A stretch of 64,000 bases of DNA from Rhytidiadelphus loreus (Eukaryota; Streptophyta; Bryopsida; Hypnales; Hylocomiaceae). Position 1 is the first letter of the stretch. Each line of letters opens with the position of its first letter. The stretch lies in contig OX344762.1 in assembly GCA_947034895.1 (NCBI GenBank), positions 23,726,760 through 23,790,759 on the forward strand, read 5' to 3'. This document shows, piece by piece, positions 24,654-36,096 of the stretch. Both the position numbers and the translations under genes were made by a program. The notes beneath the pieces are model-generated. The model did no database searches, had not been told where the DNA came from, and saw nothing but the letters and a program-made list of their open reading frames with translations.

Positions 24654-24805
24654 CATTAGAAAAAGAATGGGGCCTCAAGAGGGCTACCAAATTGAGACCA
24701 ACAATGCAAAAAGTGCAAATAAGAAATATTATTTTTTTATTTGCATTGCTAGTCTAAATTTGTTGGTCTTCTTGAGGGCGTTGAGGCCCCATTTTTTTTT
24801 CTAAT
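24654..24805. mobile_element. CATTA-ended MITE, copy b
   Basis: The left arm CATTAGAAAAAGAATGGGGC (continuing CTCAAGAGGG) pairs with the right arm GAGGCCCCATTTTTTTTTC, ending TAATG. The 152-base element folds over most of its length: ACCAACAATGC and GCATTGCTAG, and AATTGAGACCAACA against TTGTTGGTCTTC also pair. There is no coding potential. Confidence 0.7.
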
Positions 24806-25526
24806 GGTTTAGTTTGCTTGCTCAAACAATCTCACCATTGGGATTATTGTGTTTCAATTCCATCTTAGAGCTATTAACAATTTAGTCACCTTTAATCTTG
24901 GAGAAACTTCAGCTTCATATTTTTTGAAAGAATGAAAATCAAGTGAATTTTTTTGGAATATCTTTCCTAGGCTTGCAATTCAAATCTTCAGCATAGAAAA
25001 AAATTTATATTGACCATGTGTAGAATGAAAATTTTAAGTTAAGAAGATTGAAAGCCTTAACTTCTAAATGCCTAAGACACTGAATTCTGGTGTTGGCAAT
25101 ACTTTGAGATTAAATTAAACCTAACCAAGTTGCTATTTTTAGTAGTTTTTATTTTGGATGAATGCCTTTTGAAGTCTATTTTTAGCATCAAAAATTCGTT
25201 TTAAAAAATCTTTGATTATGATTTTTCTATTCAAGATTTTGTGTAAGGATGTCTATTGCAATCTTGACTTTGCAATCATGACTTTCCTTAGTGTTCAGAG
25301 CTCTTGTAAATGAACCTCAAATACACTAACTAGATCTTGGAGGAAAAACCACATTATCAAAATTCATTTAAAAAAATTGTAGAGTAGATTTTTGAGAAGT
25401 CATAAATTGATTGGGGTTATACATGTGAGACACTTTATCCTCATACTTTTTTGGTGACCAATTTTTTAGATTTGACATGTGAAAAGAGGATTGAAATACT
25501 TCAAATCACTTTTGCACTTTTAACAC
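24806..25526. other. AT-rich intergenic DNA, no gene seen
   Basis: No gene, RNA or repeat was recognised in this segment. Only short frames occur. Confidence 0.45.
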
Positions 25527-25616
25527 CCTCATGATTTAACATTATAATCTTTCAATCCTCATGATCCAACATTATAATCTTTCAATCCTCATGATCCAAC
25601 ATTATAATCTTTCAAT
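25527..25616. repeat. Tandem repeat, three 30-base units
   Basis: Three consecutive units begin with CCTCATGAT at 25527, 25557 and 25587. Units two and three are identical and the first differs at two bases. A simple minisatellite with no coding frame. Confidence 0.85.
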
Positions 25617-25683
25617 CTGTAAGTGGCATTGCTGTGTTTTCTTTTCCTATGATATCTAACATGTTTAGTTTGAATTTGTAAGG

Positions 25684-26157
25684 TTACAATTCCAAAAAAG
25701 TTGATACAACTTATTAAAATTTTGGCTCTTTGTTCCATTTAGAGCAAATTTCCAAAAGTTCAAATTACAATTCCAAAAAATTTGATACAACTTATCAAAT
25801 GTTGAATTTTTGTTCAATTTAAAGCAAATTCCTAGAAGAACTCAAAAAAGTTGATACAACCAATCAAAATGTTGACATTTTGTTCAATTTAGAGCAAATT
25901 CCTAGAAGCTCAACTTACAATTCAATAAAAGTTGCCGATACAACTTATCAAAATGTTGAATTTTTGTTCAATTTAGAGCAAATTCTCCAAAGCTCAAATT
26001 ACAATCCAAAAAAAGTTGATACTAGTAAAACTTATCAAAATGTTGACATTTTGTTCAATTTAGAGCAAATTTCTAGAAGCTCAAAAATTGAATTTTTGTT
26101 AACTTATCAAAATGTTGAATTTTTATTCAATTTAGAGAAAAATCTTAGAAGCTCACA
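25684..26157. repeat. Minisatellite of about six 70-85-base units
   Basis: The words GTTGATACAACTTATCAAAA, TTTTTGTTCAATTTAGAGCA and AATTCCTAGAAGCTCAA recur in order about six times with unequal spacing. The repeats leave frames open, giving a repetitive translation (YQNVEFLFNLEQ units) from about 25880 to 26179. This is better read as a by-product of repetition than as a gene: there is no start context or related family. Confidence 0.8.
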
Positions 26158-26159
26158 AA

Positions 26160-26870
26160 AAAGGCCTTTGGCCATTTAGGAATTAAAAAATCTACTCAAG
26201 CAAGGTGCAAAAAGCCTAGTTTAACCAAAAAAGCATTTTTTTCTTCACTTCAAACGCAAATGTTTTGAAATCAACACAATTCAAACAAAAAGTCTTTTTT
26301 TTTTTTTTTTCTTCACTTCAAAACACAAATATCTTGGAATCAATGCAATTCAAAGTTTCTGAAATTTCTAAAGTTTTGAGTGGAATTTGATGAGTAAAAG
26401 GCGTTGGGGGTAAAATATGACAGGTATACACATCCTGTAGCTGTAAGGAAAAATCAGCAAGAATGATTAGAAGAAAATCCCCGCGTGAATGGAATAATAA
26501 GACCATTCAACATCTGCTAATTTTGTTTTATTTTATTTTATAATGAAACTGGGGGCCCCTCCGTTTTGCATAGGGCGAGAGATATAAGCTTATGTTAAGC
26601 ATAGAGTATCACCCATGAAAGCAGGCACGGTGCAATAATGGTGAAGAATCAATAAACTAATTATAACAAAGGAAAGCCAATGCATTGGCTTGGTCTCTTC
26701 CTTCGAAAATCCACGTGGCTTGCAAACTTGGACTCACTCAACTCAGGGAGATGATCCATGTTTCCCCTTTTCTATGGAATGATGAGATACTTAAAAACTT
26801 AAGGCTTGAGTTATGAGAACTTGAGACAGGGACACGCGGCCACCAATCAAAAGGAGTGGCCAAATTATTC
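26160..26870. other. Intergenic DNA upstream of the laccase B region
   Basis: It includes a poly-T tract near 26290-26310 and an otherwise featureless sequence. No gene is recognised. Confidence 0.45.
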
Positions 26871-26871
26871 C

Positions 26872-26942
26872 AAGTGGGCACAAATTTCCATGCAGGCACA
26901 AATTTCCAAGCTGGGCGCTAATTTCAAGGTGGGCAAAAGGTT
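26872..26942. repeat. Short imperfect tandem repeat, about four 18-base units
   Basis: The units follow the pattern GGGCACAAATTTCCAAG, appearing as GGGCACAAATTTCC, GGCACAAATTTCC, GGGCGCTAATTTC and GGGCAAAAGG with short spacers. Function unknown. Confidence 0.65.
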
Positions 26943-26997
26943 TTCCGTGTGGGAAACCAACCGCCGTGAAACGAAACCAACCGGAAATGGCAATCCG

Positions 26998-27076
26998 GGA
27001 ACCCTAAAAGATACTCGTAAGCCCTAAAACCCTGAAACCCAAACCCTAAAACCCTCAACCCCAACCCTCAATCCCC
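26998..27076. repeat. Interstitial telomere-like CCCTAAA tract
   Basis: The text holds GAACCCTAAAAG and then, from about 27020, CCCTAAAACCCTGAAACCC, AAACCCTAAAACCCTC and AACCCCAACCCTC. These are degenerate copies of the plant telomere unit CCCTAAA. The tract ends directly at the break point of the HCNGP fragment. Alternatively it could be a run of promoter telo-boxes, but no gene start lies next to it. Confidence 0.7.
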
Positions 27077-27078
27077 GT

Positions 27079-27425
27079 ACAAAAGAGCTGCCAATGTTGA
27101 CTTGCCATGTCGTCGATACTTTGATGCATAAACTGCAGGCAGGTTACAGGAATTCCGGATTTTCGAATGTCGCAAATCGCCATTAAAATTCCGTCCTTCC
27201 CACTTCGAGAACTTCAATCGCAAGCTGGGCCAGCAATGCCGGATTCTGATCGAACATCGACTCATGGAGATCGAGGGTGCGCGCGGGGGACGACAGCCAA
27301 AACTGTAGCAAGCACATCCACATGAATGAACACAGGATCTTCCCCTGACACCAAGGATGTTCGCTCGTTTCCTTCAGTTGTACCCAATTCCGTTTCCATG
27401 GATGAAATTCCCTGAAGGTCCGATC
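27079..27425 (-). pseudogene. Decayed fragment of the HCNGP/SAP30BP-like gene
   Basis: On the minus strand this aligns with exon 1 of the intact gene at 39125..40752, specifically the part around 40230-40540. Shared stretches include GGATGTGCTTGCTA, GATTTGCGACATTCGAAA (intact: GATTTGCGGCACTCAAAG) and TTTATGCATCAAAGTATCGA (intact: TTATGCATCAAAATATCGA). The translation keeps FNGDLRHSK against FNEDLRHSK, then loses frame through indels. The homology stops at the telomere-like tract. Only part of one exon is covered, so retrocopy and DNA-level duplication cannot be told apart. Confidence 0.85.
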
Positions 27426-28090
27426 GATCGACAAAGCTGGTCGCGTCGATCACATATCTGTCTGTATTTGCTTAGTCGTAAGAGTTAAAACTTCAGATTC
27501 TAGCTTAGCTAATCCGAGACGGACATGTTTGCCATGCGTAATGTACCAACCCCCGAAGGCTGCTCGTCGATGTTGAAATCGAATATGAAAGTTCAAATTC
27601 CAGAGGCTAGCTAGCTAGCTAGGGTTGTCAGTCTCCAGCGAGGCATGTTACGTACAGAGGTGATGAGTCATCACCGGGAGTATTGGGCACGAGGGATGTC
27701 TCATTCCAGGCTGTCCAGTTACGGACAGAGTCTGCCATCGGCTCCATTTGGATAACTGCCAAGAGATGAAGCATACTCCAAACAAGAGATCGATCGGCGG
27801 TGACCTGTAGTTCGACGTACACCCCTCCTCTTCTCCCCCCTCCCACGCGGACGTATATAAAAAAAGACAATAAACAACTTTCAAAGGCGTTGAAACTCAC
27901 AAGACTTTCCTTACCCCGAATGGAAGCGACCCCCTTGTCTCCATGCGAAAGATAAGCACTTCAGCGTAAAGAAAATGGAGCCCTTCTCTGTTTTTCGTGG
28001 TAGCCAGGCTGCCCGGGGAGGAAGAAACGTTTGTTTAAGATCTACCAAACCGCATATACGCCACCCAGCGGCTCTTTTTCTTCACCATTT
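27426..28090. other. Intergenic DNA between HCNGP fragment and laccase B promoter
   Basis: Moderate GC, with a GCTAGCTAGCTAGCTAGG run near 27606. Overlapping minus-strand frames at 27628-27900 have no recognisable domain. No gene is called. Confidence 0.45.
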
Positions 28091-29219
28091 TCGTCGCAGT
28101 GGTGCGGAACGTTGGGGTCAAGGCATCGGCGTTTGCAAGCAATTGTTAATGCCTTCATCTGCTTGGGATAGCTTCCAAGGCAGGCTAAAACCGCAATAAT
28201 ACAAATAATTGCCCCGGAAAGCGCGTTGACTCCGGTTATAAGTTGGGGCTACCCCCTTCGCCACTGATATGCTCACCACCGAGACTGCACGTACTGGAGC
28301 CCAGGGCTCTAGCGTACGAACACAGTGCGCGGGCCTGCTGCAGCTGGACTGGAGGCGATCAGTACCACTTGCTAGTACTGCGAAACACCATCGTCGTCGA
28401 CGTAGTAGCTTGGCTTTTACAGTTTAGCTTCTTCTGAGAGGACTTGGGGTCTGCGCCTGTGGATACAATCATTCAAAGTTACTTGGGCAGTGATAGTTTG
28501 GCATCGCTAGTGGACGTCGCAGTGGTGGACAGGTCAGGATCAGTACTTCCTAGTTCTTATGATCGTCTGATCGATCCTTTCGTGCCTTCCAGCTTGGTAG
28601 CATTCTTGAATTTTTTTGTAAAGTCTTGGATAAACAGGCAATAGGGTATTGATCCTCCTGTCAATCAGAGAGCTGTATATTGATTTCTCCATTATTACCG
28701 CCCAGTGAAGAGATCGTTGTTGCAGTCTTTTGGATGTTTTAGATTTGTGTAGTACTGGATCCTCGACGTGCACAAGTTCTTGATCGAGAGCTGGTAATAA
28801 CCATTCATAAGTTGTGTACCGTGTTCCAGGAAGAAAACAAAAAGCATTTTGCATAGTTCGATCACCTACACCATCAGCCGACAGTCGATCATCGATCGAT
28901 CGGCGAGGAGCACAAGACAGTGGTCGATCATCCGTGAGTTTTTCTGATCCGGATTTTGTTCATTTAGAATGTCAATTTGTTGGGGCCTACGAAGTTTTCC
29001 TGCTTGGTCATCAGAGGAGTTAGTATAGATCGATGTGATTTCGATCGAAAACTCCAGTAATTAGTTTAATCGCTTTATTTTACAACCACCAGTTTCTGTT
29101 ACAGAATTTGAATTATTGGCCGTTTAATTATTTTAAGGGGCCTACCGCATCTCATGATTTAGTTGACGTACATGACCGAATCTGCATACGTTTCTTTGTA
29201 TCTTCAGTTACAGTCGAAG
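28090..29219 (+). promoter_or_regulatory. Laccase B promoter and 5' leader, shared with laccase A
   Basis: It aligns in blocks with 4900..5981. The TATA-like TATAAG is at 28237..28242 after GTTGACTCCGG, as in copy A. The leader block at about 28437..28526 is nearly identical to the copy A block and contains GGACTTGGGG and CTAGTGGACGTCGC. The donor-like GTGAGTTTTTC near 28932 is shared with copy A, and a CTTCAG acceptor near 29206 would place the splice just before the ATG. These splice sites are inferred. Confidence 0.6.
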
Positions 29220-31902
29220 ATGGCTTCAATGGCGCTTCAGGCGCTGGCTGTGATCACTATGTTGGTGGCCGTTCTCGCTCAACAGGCGACGGCGAAGACG
29301 CACTACCTCAATTGGAGTGTAAGTGCACCATCTATCTTACGCACTGCAAGGTTTTTTGATTCTCATGTCGTCATTATTTAGCAATGGCTGAAAGCTCGAG
29401 TACAGTTACAAGTCCAAATCACTGCATCTTCTTTTTGAGCGGAAATTTCGGAAATGTGCTACAGAAATTTATGGGAAAAGAAGTGCACAAACTCATAATT
29501 CTCAGAGCTTAGTTGTGCTCGAGGGGGCGGGTGCAAGTTTGGTTAAATCAAATACATACGCTGGTGTAGATAGCTTGCACGGATGATTTCATTGGCTTGT
29601 AGTGATGGTTAGTATTCAAAGAACGTGGTATATATCTATTCCAGGTGGAGAACGCAACATTGTCGAGAAATTGCCACACTGTCACTGTGGCCACAATAAA
29701 CGGGATCTCCCCGGGTCCTACTGTGATTATTGATGAAGATGACACAGTCGTAATCACGGTGACCAATAACCAGATCTGGCCTGTAACTCTGCACTGGTGC
29801 GTTTCTCTCTAGCTAAAGCCACATGTCGGTGATTCAGTGATTGACATTGATTTCAGTGTTTCGCCGGAGTAATAGGAATTTCATGCCTGGCTGAGGTCAC
29901 GTACCTATCTCTTGTGTTGTGTCCAGTTTTGAGCATTATAACTTTTGGTTGATCTTACCAAAAAATCGGATCTGCAGGCATGGGATCAGACAATTTGGCT
30001 CCAACTACGCGGATGGGCCAGCATACATCACGCAGTGTCCTATCCAGGAAGGCGGCTCATACATTTACGAGTTTACCGTGTCGGGACAAAGCGGGACGTT
30101 CTTCTACCACGCTCACATCCTCTGGATGAGAGCCACAATTCATGGTGCCTTCGTTGTGCGGCCGAAGGTGTTGCCAGCGTATGGCGCAGTTGAAGCTGAG
30201 ATACCCATTGTCCTTGGTTAGTGCACCTTATTAATTTGCAGATATTTCTGTCAAAGTATGGTCCCGTAGTAAAAGTAGTGCCTTCAAATTTCATTCTTAG
30301 TGCGAATTATTCCAGTTTTCAATGTGTAGTTGCTCTTACTGATATGTTCATTTGCAGCGGAGTGGATTGGAATGGACCCGAACGTGTACGGGAATAGTTT
30401 GGTCAACACGTTGACACCGGTTGAGAGCGTCACCACTATTACCCCAACTGTGAATGGCAGCCCGGGACCTCTCTATAACTGCTCCACTACTGGTGAGCTC
30501 TGATTCCGCACATTAGTTAGTGTCAAACGCAGTCAATTCTCTTTCTCGGTTTTAATGGAATATGTTTTGTCATTTTGGCCCTTTGTACGTTAAAATTACC
30601 GTACATCCTGATTGTTGGATGGGTCCGACCCTCTTATGCTTTCTTCGACTGCCGATCTGAATTGAATTGGTTTGAACGACTGCCAGCTCCGATGACTCAG
30701 TACAGCCTGAAGCCGAATAAAGTCTACTTGCTTCGGATTATCAACGCCGCCATGAACAACGATTACTACTTCAGTGTTGGCGGGCACAAGGTGACTGTCG
30801 TTGCCGCGGACGCGAATTATCTGAGTCCATTCCGAACAAAAGCCGTTGCTATTACTCCTGGACAGACAACCGACGTCCTCCTGATTACCAGCAAGACTCC
30901 AGGTATGTCTGCACTACGAATTAGCACACAACTGTTAAACTTTCCCCCCTTTCTGTTTTACCGAGTGCAAGTATCCTTCATCGATGTGAACTTAGCTATT
31001 TTATATTAAGAATGACTCCATACGTAAACTTAACTGATGTTAGCGTTGCTTGAACTTCAGGCAAGTTTTACTTCGGCTTCGACGTCGGTCCGTCTCCAAT
31101 TGGCGTCGGCTTCCCCCCTCCCCACATCTCCGCCCTCGGCCTCTTCGAATACACCAACGCTATATCAACCAAAATCGTCTTCCCCACCTTCCCCAACAAC
31201 GTCACCCTGAAGCCCATGGACAAGTACGTGGCCAAGCTGAAGAACCTCAACACCTACACTTTAAAGAAGACCCCCGACCAGGACCTGATTTATGCCGTAA
31301 ACACCGCCATCACCTTCTGCGTTGCCAGCGAGAATTGTACTTTTAAGGTCGTAGGCGCCGTTCAAAACATCACCTTCGACAGACCCACTTCCACTTCCAT
31401 CCTCCAAGCTTACGCCAGCGGCACCAACGGCGTCTACACAGCTGATTTCCCTGACAAGCCAGAATCTTTGAATATTAGTGTGACGACGGCCGACCCTAAT
31501 TACCAAATTGCCAGCAGGGGCACCAGGGTTAAGACGTTGAACTACAATGATGTGGTGCAAGTGGTGTTCCAGAATGTGTACGGTGGGATTATCCTGGACC
31601 ATCCGTTTCATCTCCACGGGCATGACTTCTACGTGGTGGGAAGAGGCTATGGACTTTACAACCCGAGTACAGATCCAGCGAACTTCAACCTCGTGAATCC
31701 ACCCTTGTTTAATACTTTTGGGATTCCGAATGCCGGGTGGATTGCTGTGAGGTTCCTTGCGAATAATCCTGGAGTGTGGTTGCTGCATTGCCACTTTGAA
31801 AGGCATATTGGGTGGGGCATGGAAATGGTGTTCATTACGAAGAACGGAGGGGGGCAGAGCTTGAAGGCGCCGCTGCACCCTTTGCCCAGTTGTGCTGCTT
31901 AA
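29220..31902 (+). CDS. Laccase (multicopper oxidase), copy B, six exons
   Basis: Exons 29220..29318, 29645..29796, 29978..30216, 30358..30492, 30687..30902 and 31061..31902 join in frame to 560 aa. Lengths of exons 1, 2, 3 and 5 equal those of copy A; exon 4 is one codon longer and exon 6 two codons longer. The signal peptide is [20 protein letters not shown]. Copper ligands: HWH 83-85, HAH 128-130, His 461, 464 and 466 in HPFHLHGH, and His 523, 525 and 529 in HCHFERH. The axial type-1 residue is Met534 (GMEMVF). The ligand set is complete and the frame intact, so it should be active and secreted. It is a tandem duplicate of copy A with most differences at third codon positions. Substrate is unknown. 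Confidence 0.96.
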
Positions 31903-33284
31903 CTTGAAGCTTTGGGGGTCTAGTACGTACAGATTTGTTCTCATGTTAGATGATTCAATTCTTTAGTGTGTTTCTTGGGGAATTTGATTAACTTTAATTA
32001 AAAGAGTGGTGTGCCGATAACTTAGAGGTCCGTATATAAAAGGCGCTGATGCCAGGCTGCTCAATTGCAGCGAGATGTCAGTGGTGCTCCTATTCAATGA
32101 GAATTATTGATCACGTTGGACCGTGGTTCCAGAACTGGACTTGTTCTCATCCTTTCGTAGACCACTGAGGACTGAGCCACGATGGAAATGGCTTACTCTT
32201 CGAGGGTGGATCCTTCACTCTGCTTGCTCTATTTTATTGGTACTACAGTACATCTGAATAAGCGTTTTATATCTCACAAGAGAGATTTGTACCTTAGATT
32301 TTGGGGGTCGAAAACACAGGTCTCTTGTCAGACGTAAGATTTGCAGATTTCCATTTGTGGAATTGTGGATACGGGGAAGATTTTCTACTCGAGTATATAT
32401 ATTAATACTCAGAAATACAACACTGAGTAGAATGATCTGAACTTCAGTATTAAACAATCAATAAAAGACTGCGATTTTTCTGTCCGTCGGTGATTGCAAT
32501 AATTGGAATTGCGGTTTCCTTGAAACTAAAAATAGGATAATGAATTTTCCCGGATTTCTCATTTGAGTGTAGTAGAAGGTAAGCCACAGCCTGAGTGAGG
32601 AAGGGTTGGTTATTTCAATATCAAAGAAAAAGAATGCCGAAAGTGTTGGTATTCTCTACAGGATACATATACATTTCAAACAGTATGTCAAAATTCGGAC
32701 TTTACTGATTAAAAAAAAAATGTACCATTTTTGTAGTATACGACGTAGTGTGGACTCGTTCTAGCTTGTCGTCGGCTGCCGTCGACAGAAGTTGCTTTGC
32801 TGGGCCGGTGGGTCAGTGGCATGCGCCATTTCAGTGTCAAGTGCGAATATCATACAATTTCCCAATTCACTGTGTGTGCTATATCTGGAATTACGGTGCA
32901 GTCTCCGAGCAGCTTAGAATACTACTTCCCAAGTGTTTTTACAATATAGATATCTGTTTCATGAGCTACTTCTACACTACTAATAATTCGTATCTATACT
33001 AGGTCTGTGCTTCGTCTGCTGTAGGTCGAAAGATGATTTCAATGCTGCTTTTATAACCTATATATAAATATTTGTACACTATTGAACAGCTGGGTGCCAA
33101 TCTCAAAGCACCTAAGAACGTGGCAGCTCTCTTGCATAATGCCCATTCACTCAGAGCTCCAAAACATACCCACAGCGGTACATGCATTTGACCTGCTTCC
33201 AAAACCTACTTCCCACCTTCTTTAGCCGCATCCCCCCACCACCCCAAACCGCTACTTTGGGGCTGTGCGTGCGCATTTCCTATT
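31903..33284. other. Laccase B 3' flank and intergenic DNA
   Basis: The first part is probable 3' UTR. Beyond it only short frames without recognisable domains are present. No gene or RNA is called. Confidence 0.45.
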
Positions 33285-33285
33285 A

Positions 33286-33534
33286 TTGGATTGGTCCAGT
33301 TTTCATTGATATTTCAGTTCACAAGTGATAGGAGGGTGACACGTGGCAATGAACATGGCATTTGGATACTATAGGCAAAAGTTACAAAGGGTCAAAGTTT
33401 TATTTACTATCACTAGATTGGTCATTTTTTCATTGATGTTCTTGTTGGCAAGTGAAGAGAGGTTGACACACACCAATGAACATGGCATTTGGATACTATA
33501 GGAAAAAGTTACAAAGGCTCAAAGTTTTCTTTTG
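33286..33534. repeat. Tandem duplication, two units of about 125 bases
   Basis: Each unit carries GATTGGTC, TTTTCATTGAT, then AATGAACATGGCATTTGGAT followed by ACTATAGG and AAAGTTACAAAGG. The 3' half of the units is nearly identical and the 5' half more diverged. No coding content. Confidence 0.75.
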
Positions 33535-33712
33535 GTAGAGGTTTTTAACAATCATTTCTTTCACGTAGGTACATATTGATTTTGGAGATGTACAATACAT
33601 AGAGTGATGGTGGTGGTTTTAGGTAGAGTGCGATTTTGGATGTAGGCACCTTATAACTCATGATATATTGAACATGGGTTGGTGGATGCTTGGTGGATGT
33701 TTACCCAGCCAC

Positions 33713-33936
33713 TGCATCAATACTATTTTTCGATTTTAGAAAGAACATTTCGGTAATGAAAATGAAAATTTAGCAATTGGTTATACTAATTTTTATATTT
33801 TTGAAGACCTTCAAGTACCTAAATTGCATCAATACTATTTTTCGATTTTAGAAAGAACATTTCGGTAATGAAAATGAAAATTTAGCAATTGGTTATACTA
33901 ATTTTTATATTTTTAAAGACCTTCAAGTACCTAAAT
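33713..33936. repeat. Tandem duplication, two units of 112 bases
   Basis: Units 33713..33824 and 33825..33936 both begin TGCATCAATACTATTTTTCG and differ at about one base, so the duplication is recent. No gene. Confidence 0.9.
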
Positions 33937-34085
33937 TTAAAAATCCAGAGGCTATATTTTGTGGGTATATTTTTACTATGAGCACATCGCTATGGCTCTA
34001 GGAATTTAAAAAAAATAAAAATTTCATATCCTTTGAATAGGTCCTTAGGGGAAGGCTCCCATGTGAACTCATTCGAAAGCACCCT

Positions 34086-34199
34086 CATCACCAACAACGC
34101 TAGTATATGAGTACGAAAATGTGAGCCTTGAGCAAATAATAGCATCACCAACAACGCTAGTATATGAGTACGAAAATGTGAGCCTTGAGCAAATAATAG
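34086..34199. repeat. Perfect tandem duplication, two units of 57 bases
   Basis: Both units begin CATCACCAACAACGCTAG and are identical. Because 57 is a multiple of three, a minus-strand frame (33990..34220) stays open and reads a duplicated 19-residue unit (FAQGSHFRTHILALLVM). I recognise no family; it may be a gene remnant or chance. Confidence 0.9.
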
Positions 34200-34521
34200 C
34201 AATTGTGCTCTCATCACCATTTTTGTAGACTCTCATCTTCAATAAGTGTTTAAGATTGATAGTAAATGGTTGATCTCCAATTAGCCTTTTTAACTGATCA
34301 TGATTATTGACTTACTGTCATATCTTTGTTTTGGTAGAATTTCATCTTCAATAAGTATTTTACCTCTAAAGTTCTTTCATGTGTAAAGGCCCAAAACTAC
34401 TTCAAGATTATACTCATCTCCAAAGCAAAGCTAAACCTTCATCTATAATTAATCTTTAGCAAATCCAACTATAGGATCTTTTGGTTAAATTGTTCAAGTA
34501 CATCCTCCAAAAATATTAGAG
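34200..34521. other. AT-rich intergenic DNA
   Basis: No gene or structured repeat was recognised here. Confidence 0.45.
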
Positions 34522-34758
34522 CATTACAAGAAATCTGAGGCCAAAACAAGGCTAAAAAATTTAAAAATATTATTATTATTCAAGGAATTAACAAGGCACT
34601 AGTAGTGCCACGTCAATTTGACAATTTCAAAAATATTTATTTATTTATTTTTGGAAAAAAATATTAAAAAAATAAATAATATATTTTTATTTTCCATGTA
34701 CTTGCACCAGGGGCTGAAAGTAAAATGGCCTTGTTTTGGCCTAAGATTTTTTGTAATG
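34522..34758. mobile_element. CATTA-ended MITE, copy c
   Basis: The left arm (CATTACAAGAAATCTGAGGC, then CAAAACAAGGC) pairs with the right arm (GCCTTGTTTTGGCCTAAGAT, ending TAATG). The interior has AAGGCACTAGTAGTGCCACG, a small palindrome, and AT-rich filler. It shares end structure with copies a, b, d, e and f. No ORF. Confidence 0.75.
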
Positions 34759-35800
34759 CAAATATTCCACCAATTACAAGTTCAATGTTCTTAAACTTCA
34801 AAATGTAGGCTTTTCTAGCCCTTCCCAAAAGTGAAGTCTTATCTTTCAATATTTTATGATAAATATACATGTGTCCTATAACTTGTGCATTTTAGTCAAT
34901 ATGTTGAACAATGGGTTGAGAATTTATGTAAAAATTGAACCAATTTTTTAATCATATTCATCTTTAAATAAATTATAAAGTGGAAAGTGGTAAATGATGA
35001 AAGTAAAAACTAACTTGCTAATGACTTTTAGAAGAAATTGAAAATTATTAAACCCAATAGTGAGAATTATCTAGTAAACACTCTATATCCTTTATTTTTG
35101 TTTTTATTTGAAAATTTTGAAAATTGAGTGTGAAAGACAACTTTATATGCCAAAAATGAGTGCAAGAAGACTAGTTTTATCTACCTTTGTTGCCTCTAAA
35201 TAAAACTCTTCATAATTTTCACCTCATTATTTGAAATTGAATGACTCAAATATTTTTGAATAGGTATCAATGTAAACAATCCAAAACAATTAATTAATCT
35301 TGTTTTAGAAAATATTTTCTCTTGCCCAGTTTGATAATGATTTTTTTTTAAAAATTCTAACTTTTACAATATTTATCATGGTGTTGTGAAACAAAGCTTC
35401 ACATGTAAATTAGTATGATTAACATCCACAATAAAAATTTCATGGCAAAAGTCCAAATTCTAAGTCAATAAAGCCTACCTAAATTCTCCCTAAAAACAAA
35501 ATTGGCTCCTTAGATCTCTAGGGGTTAAGAATGATAGTAAATGGTTGATCTCCAACTAACCTTTCTAACCAGTCATCATATTTGATATTGCCTTTGAAGT
35601 TGAGGTACCTTGAATTGTTCTATTCTAAATACAAAGTCTAAATATTTTAGAAGTAATGTGTATTTTAAATAATAGTTGAAAATAACCTTGAGCACTCCAA
35701 GACATGGAATTTGTCTTCTATATTTGTTTTCAAATTTCTAAATTAATATCATAAATTTTATATTGTATTCATAGCACCATTCACTAAGACAAGAGGTTCT
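34759..35800. other. AT-rich intergenic DNA, no gene seen
   Basis: Only short frames occur. CTCTAGGGGTTAA at about 35518 again resembles the terminus of the TA-flanked element family without a partner. Confidence 0.45.
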
Positions 35801-36096
35801 CATTACATGGGATTTGAGGCCTATAAAAGACCGTTTCAAGCCTATTTCCTTCACTGTGGAGAAACACTAAAGGAATGGTTGGTTGTCAAAAAATATATAT
35901 ATAAAAAATAAAAAATTAATAATCTTAAAATGCAAAAAAGAGTTGAAAATAATTAATTAATTAATTTTTTGATAAATTACATGGTAGCCTCTTGGCCACG
36001 TAGGATTGTTGTAATGTTATTGCAGCAGTCAAGTTCGCTTGTTTCCCACTGCATGATAACTTGCAATCTTCTTGACCCTTCAAATTTCATCTAATG
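35801..36096. mobile_element. CATTA-ended MITE, copy d
   Basis: The left end CATTACATGGGATTTGAGGC pairs imperfectly with the right end, which reads CTTCAAATTTCATCTAATG. The interior includes CTTGGCCACGTAGGATTG, similar in position to CTCGGCCAAGTCAGCAC of copy f. It is more diverged than copies b and c. Confidence 0.55.

Noticed and set aside
31261..31944. 227-codon minus-strand frame opposite laccase B exon 6
   Set aside because: It is a shadow of the laccase coding strand; GC-rich third positions keep the antisense frame open. No domain is recognisable.
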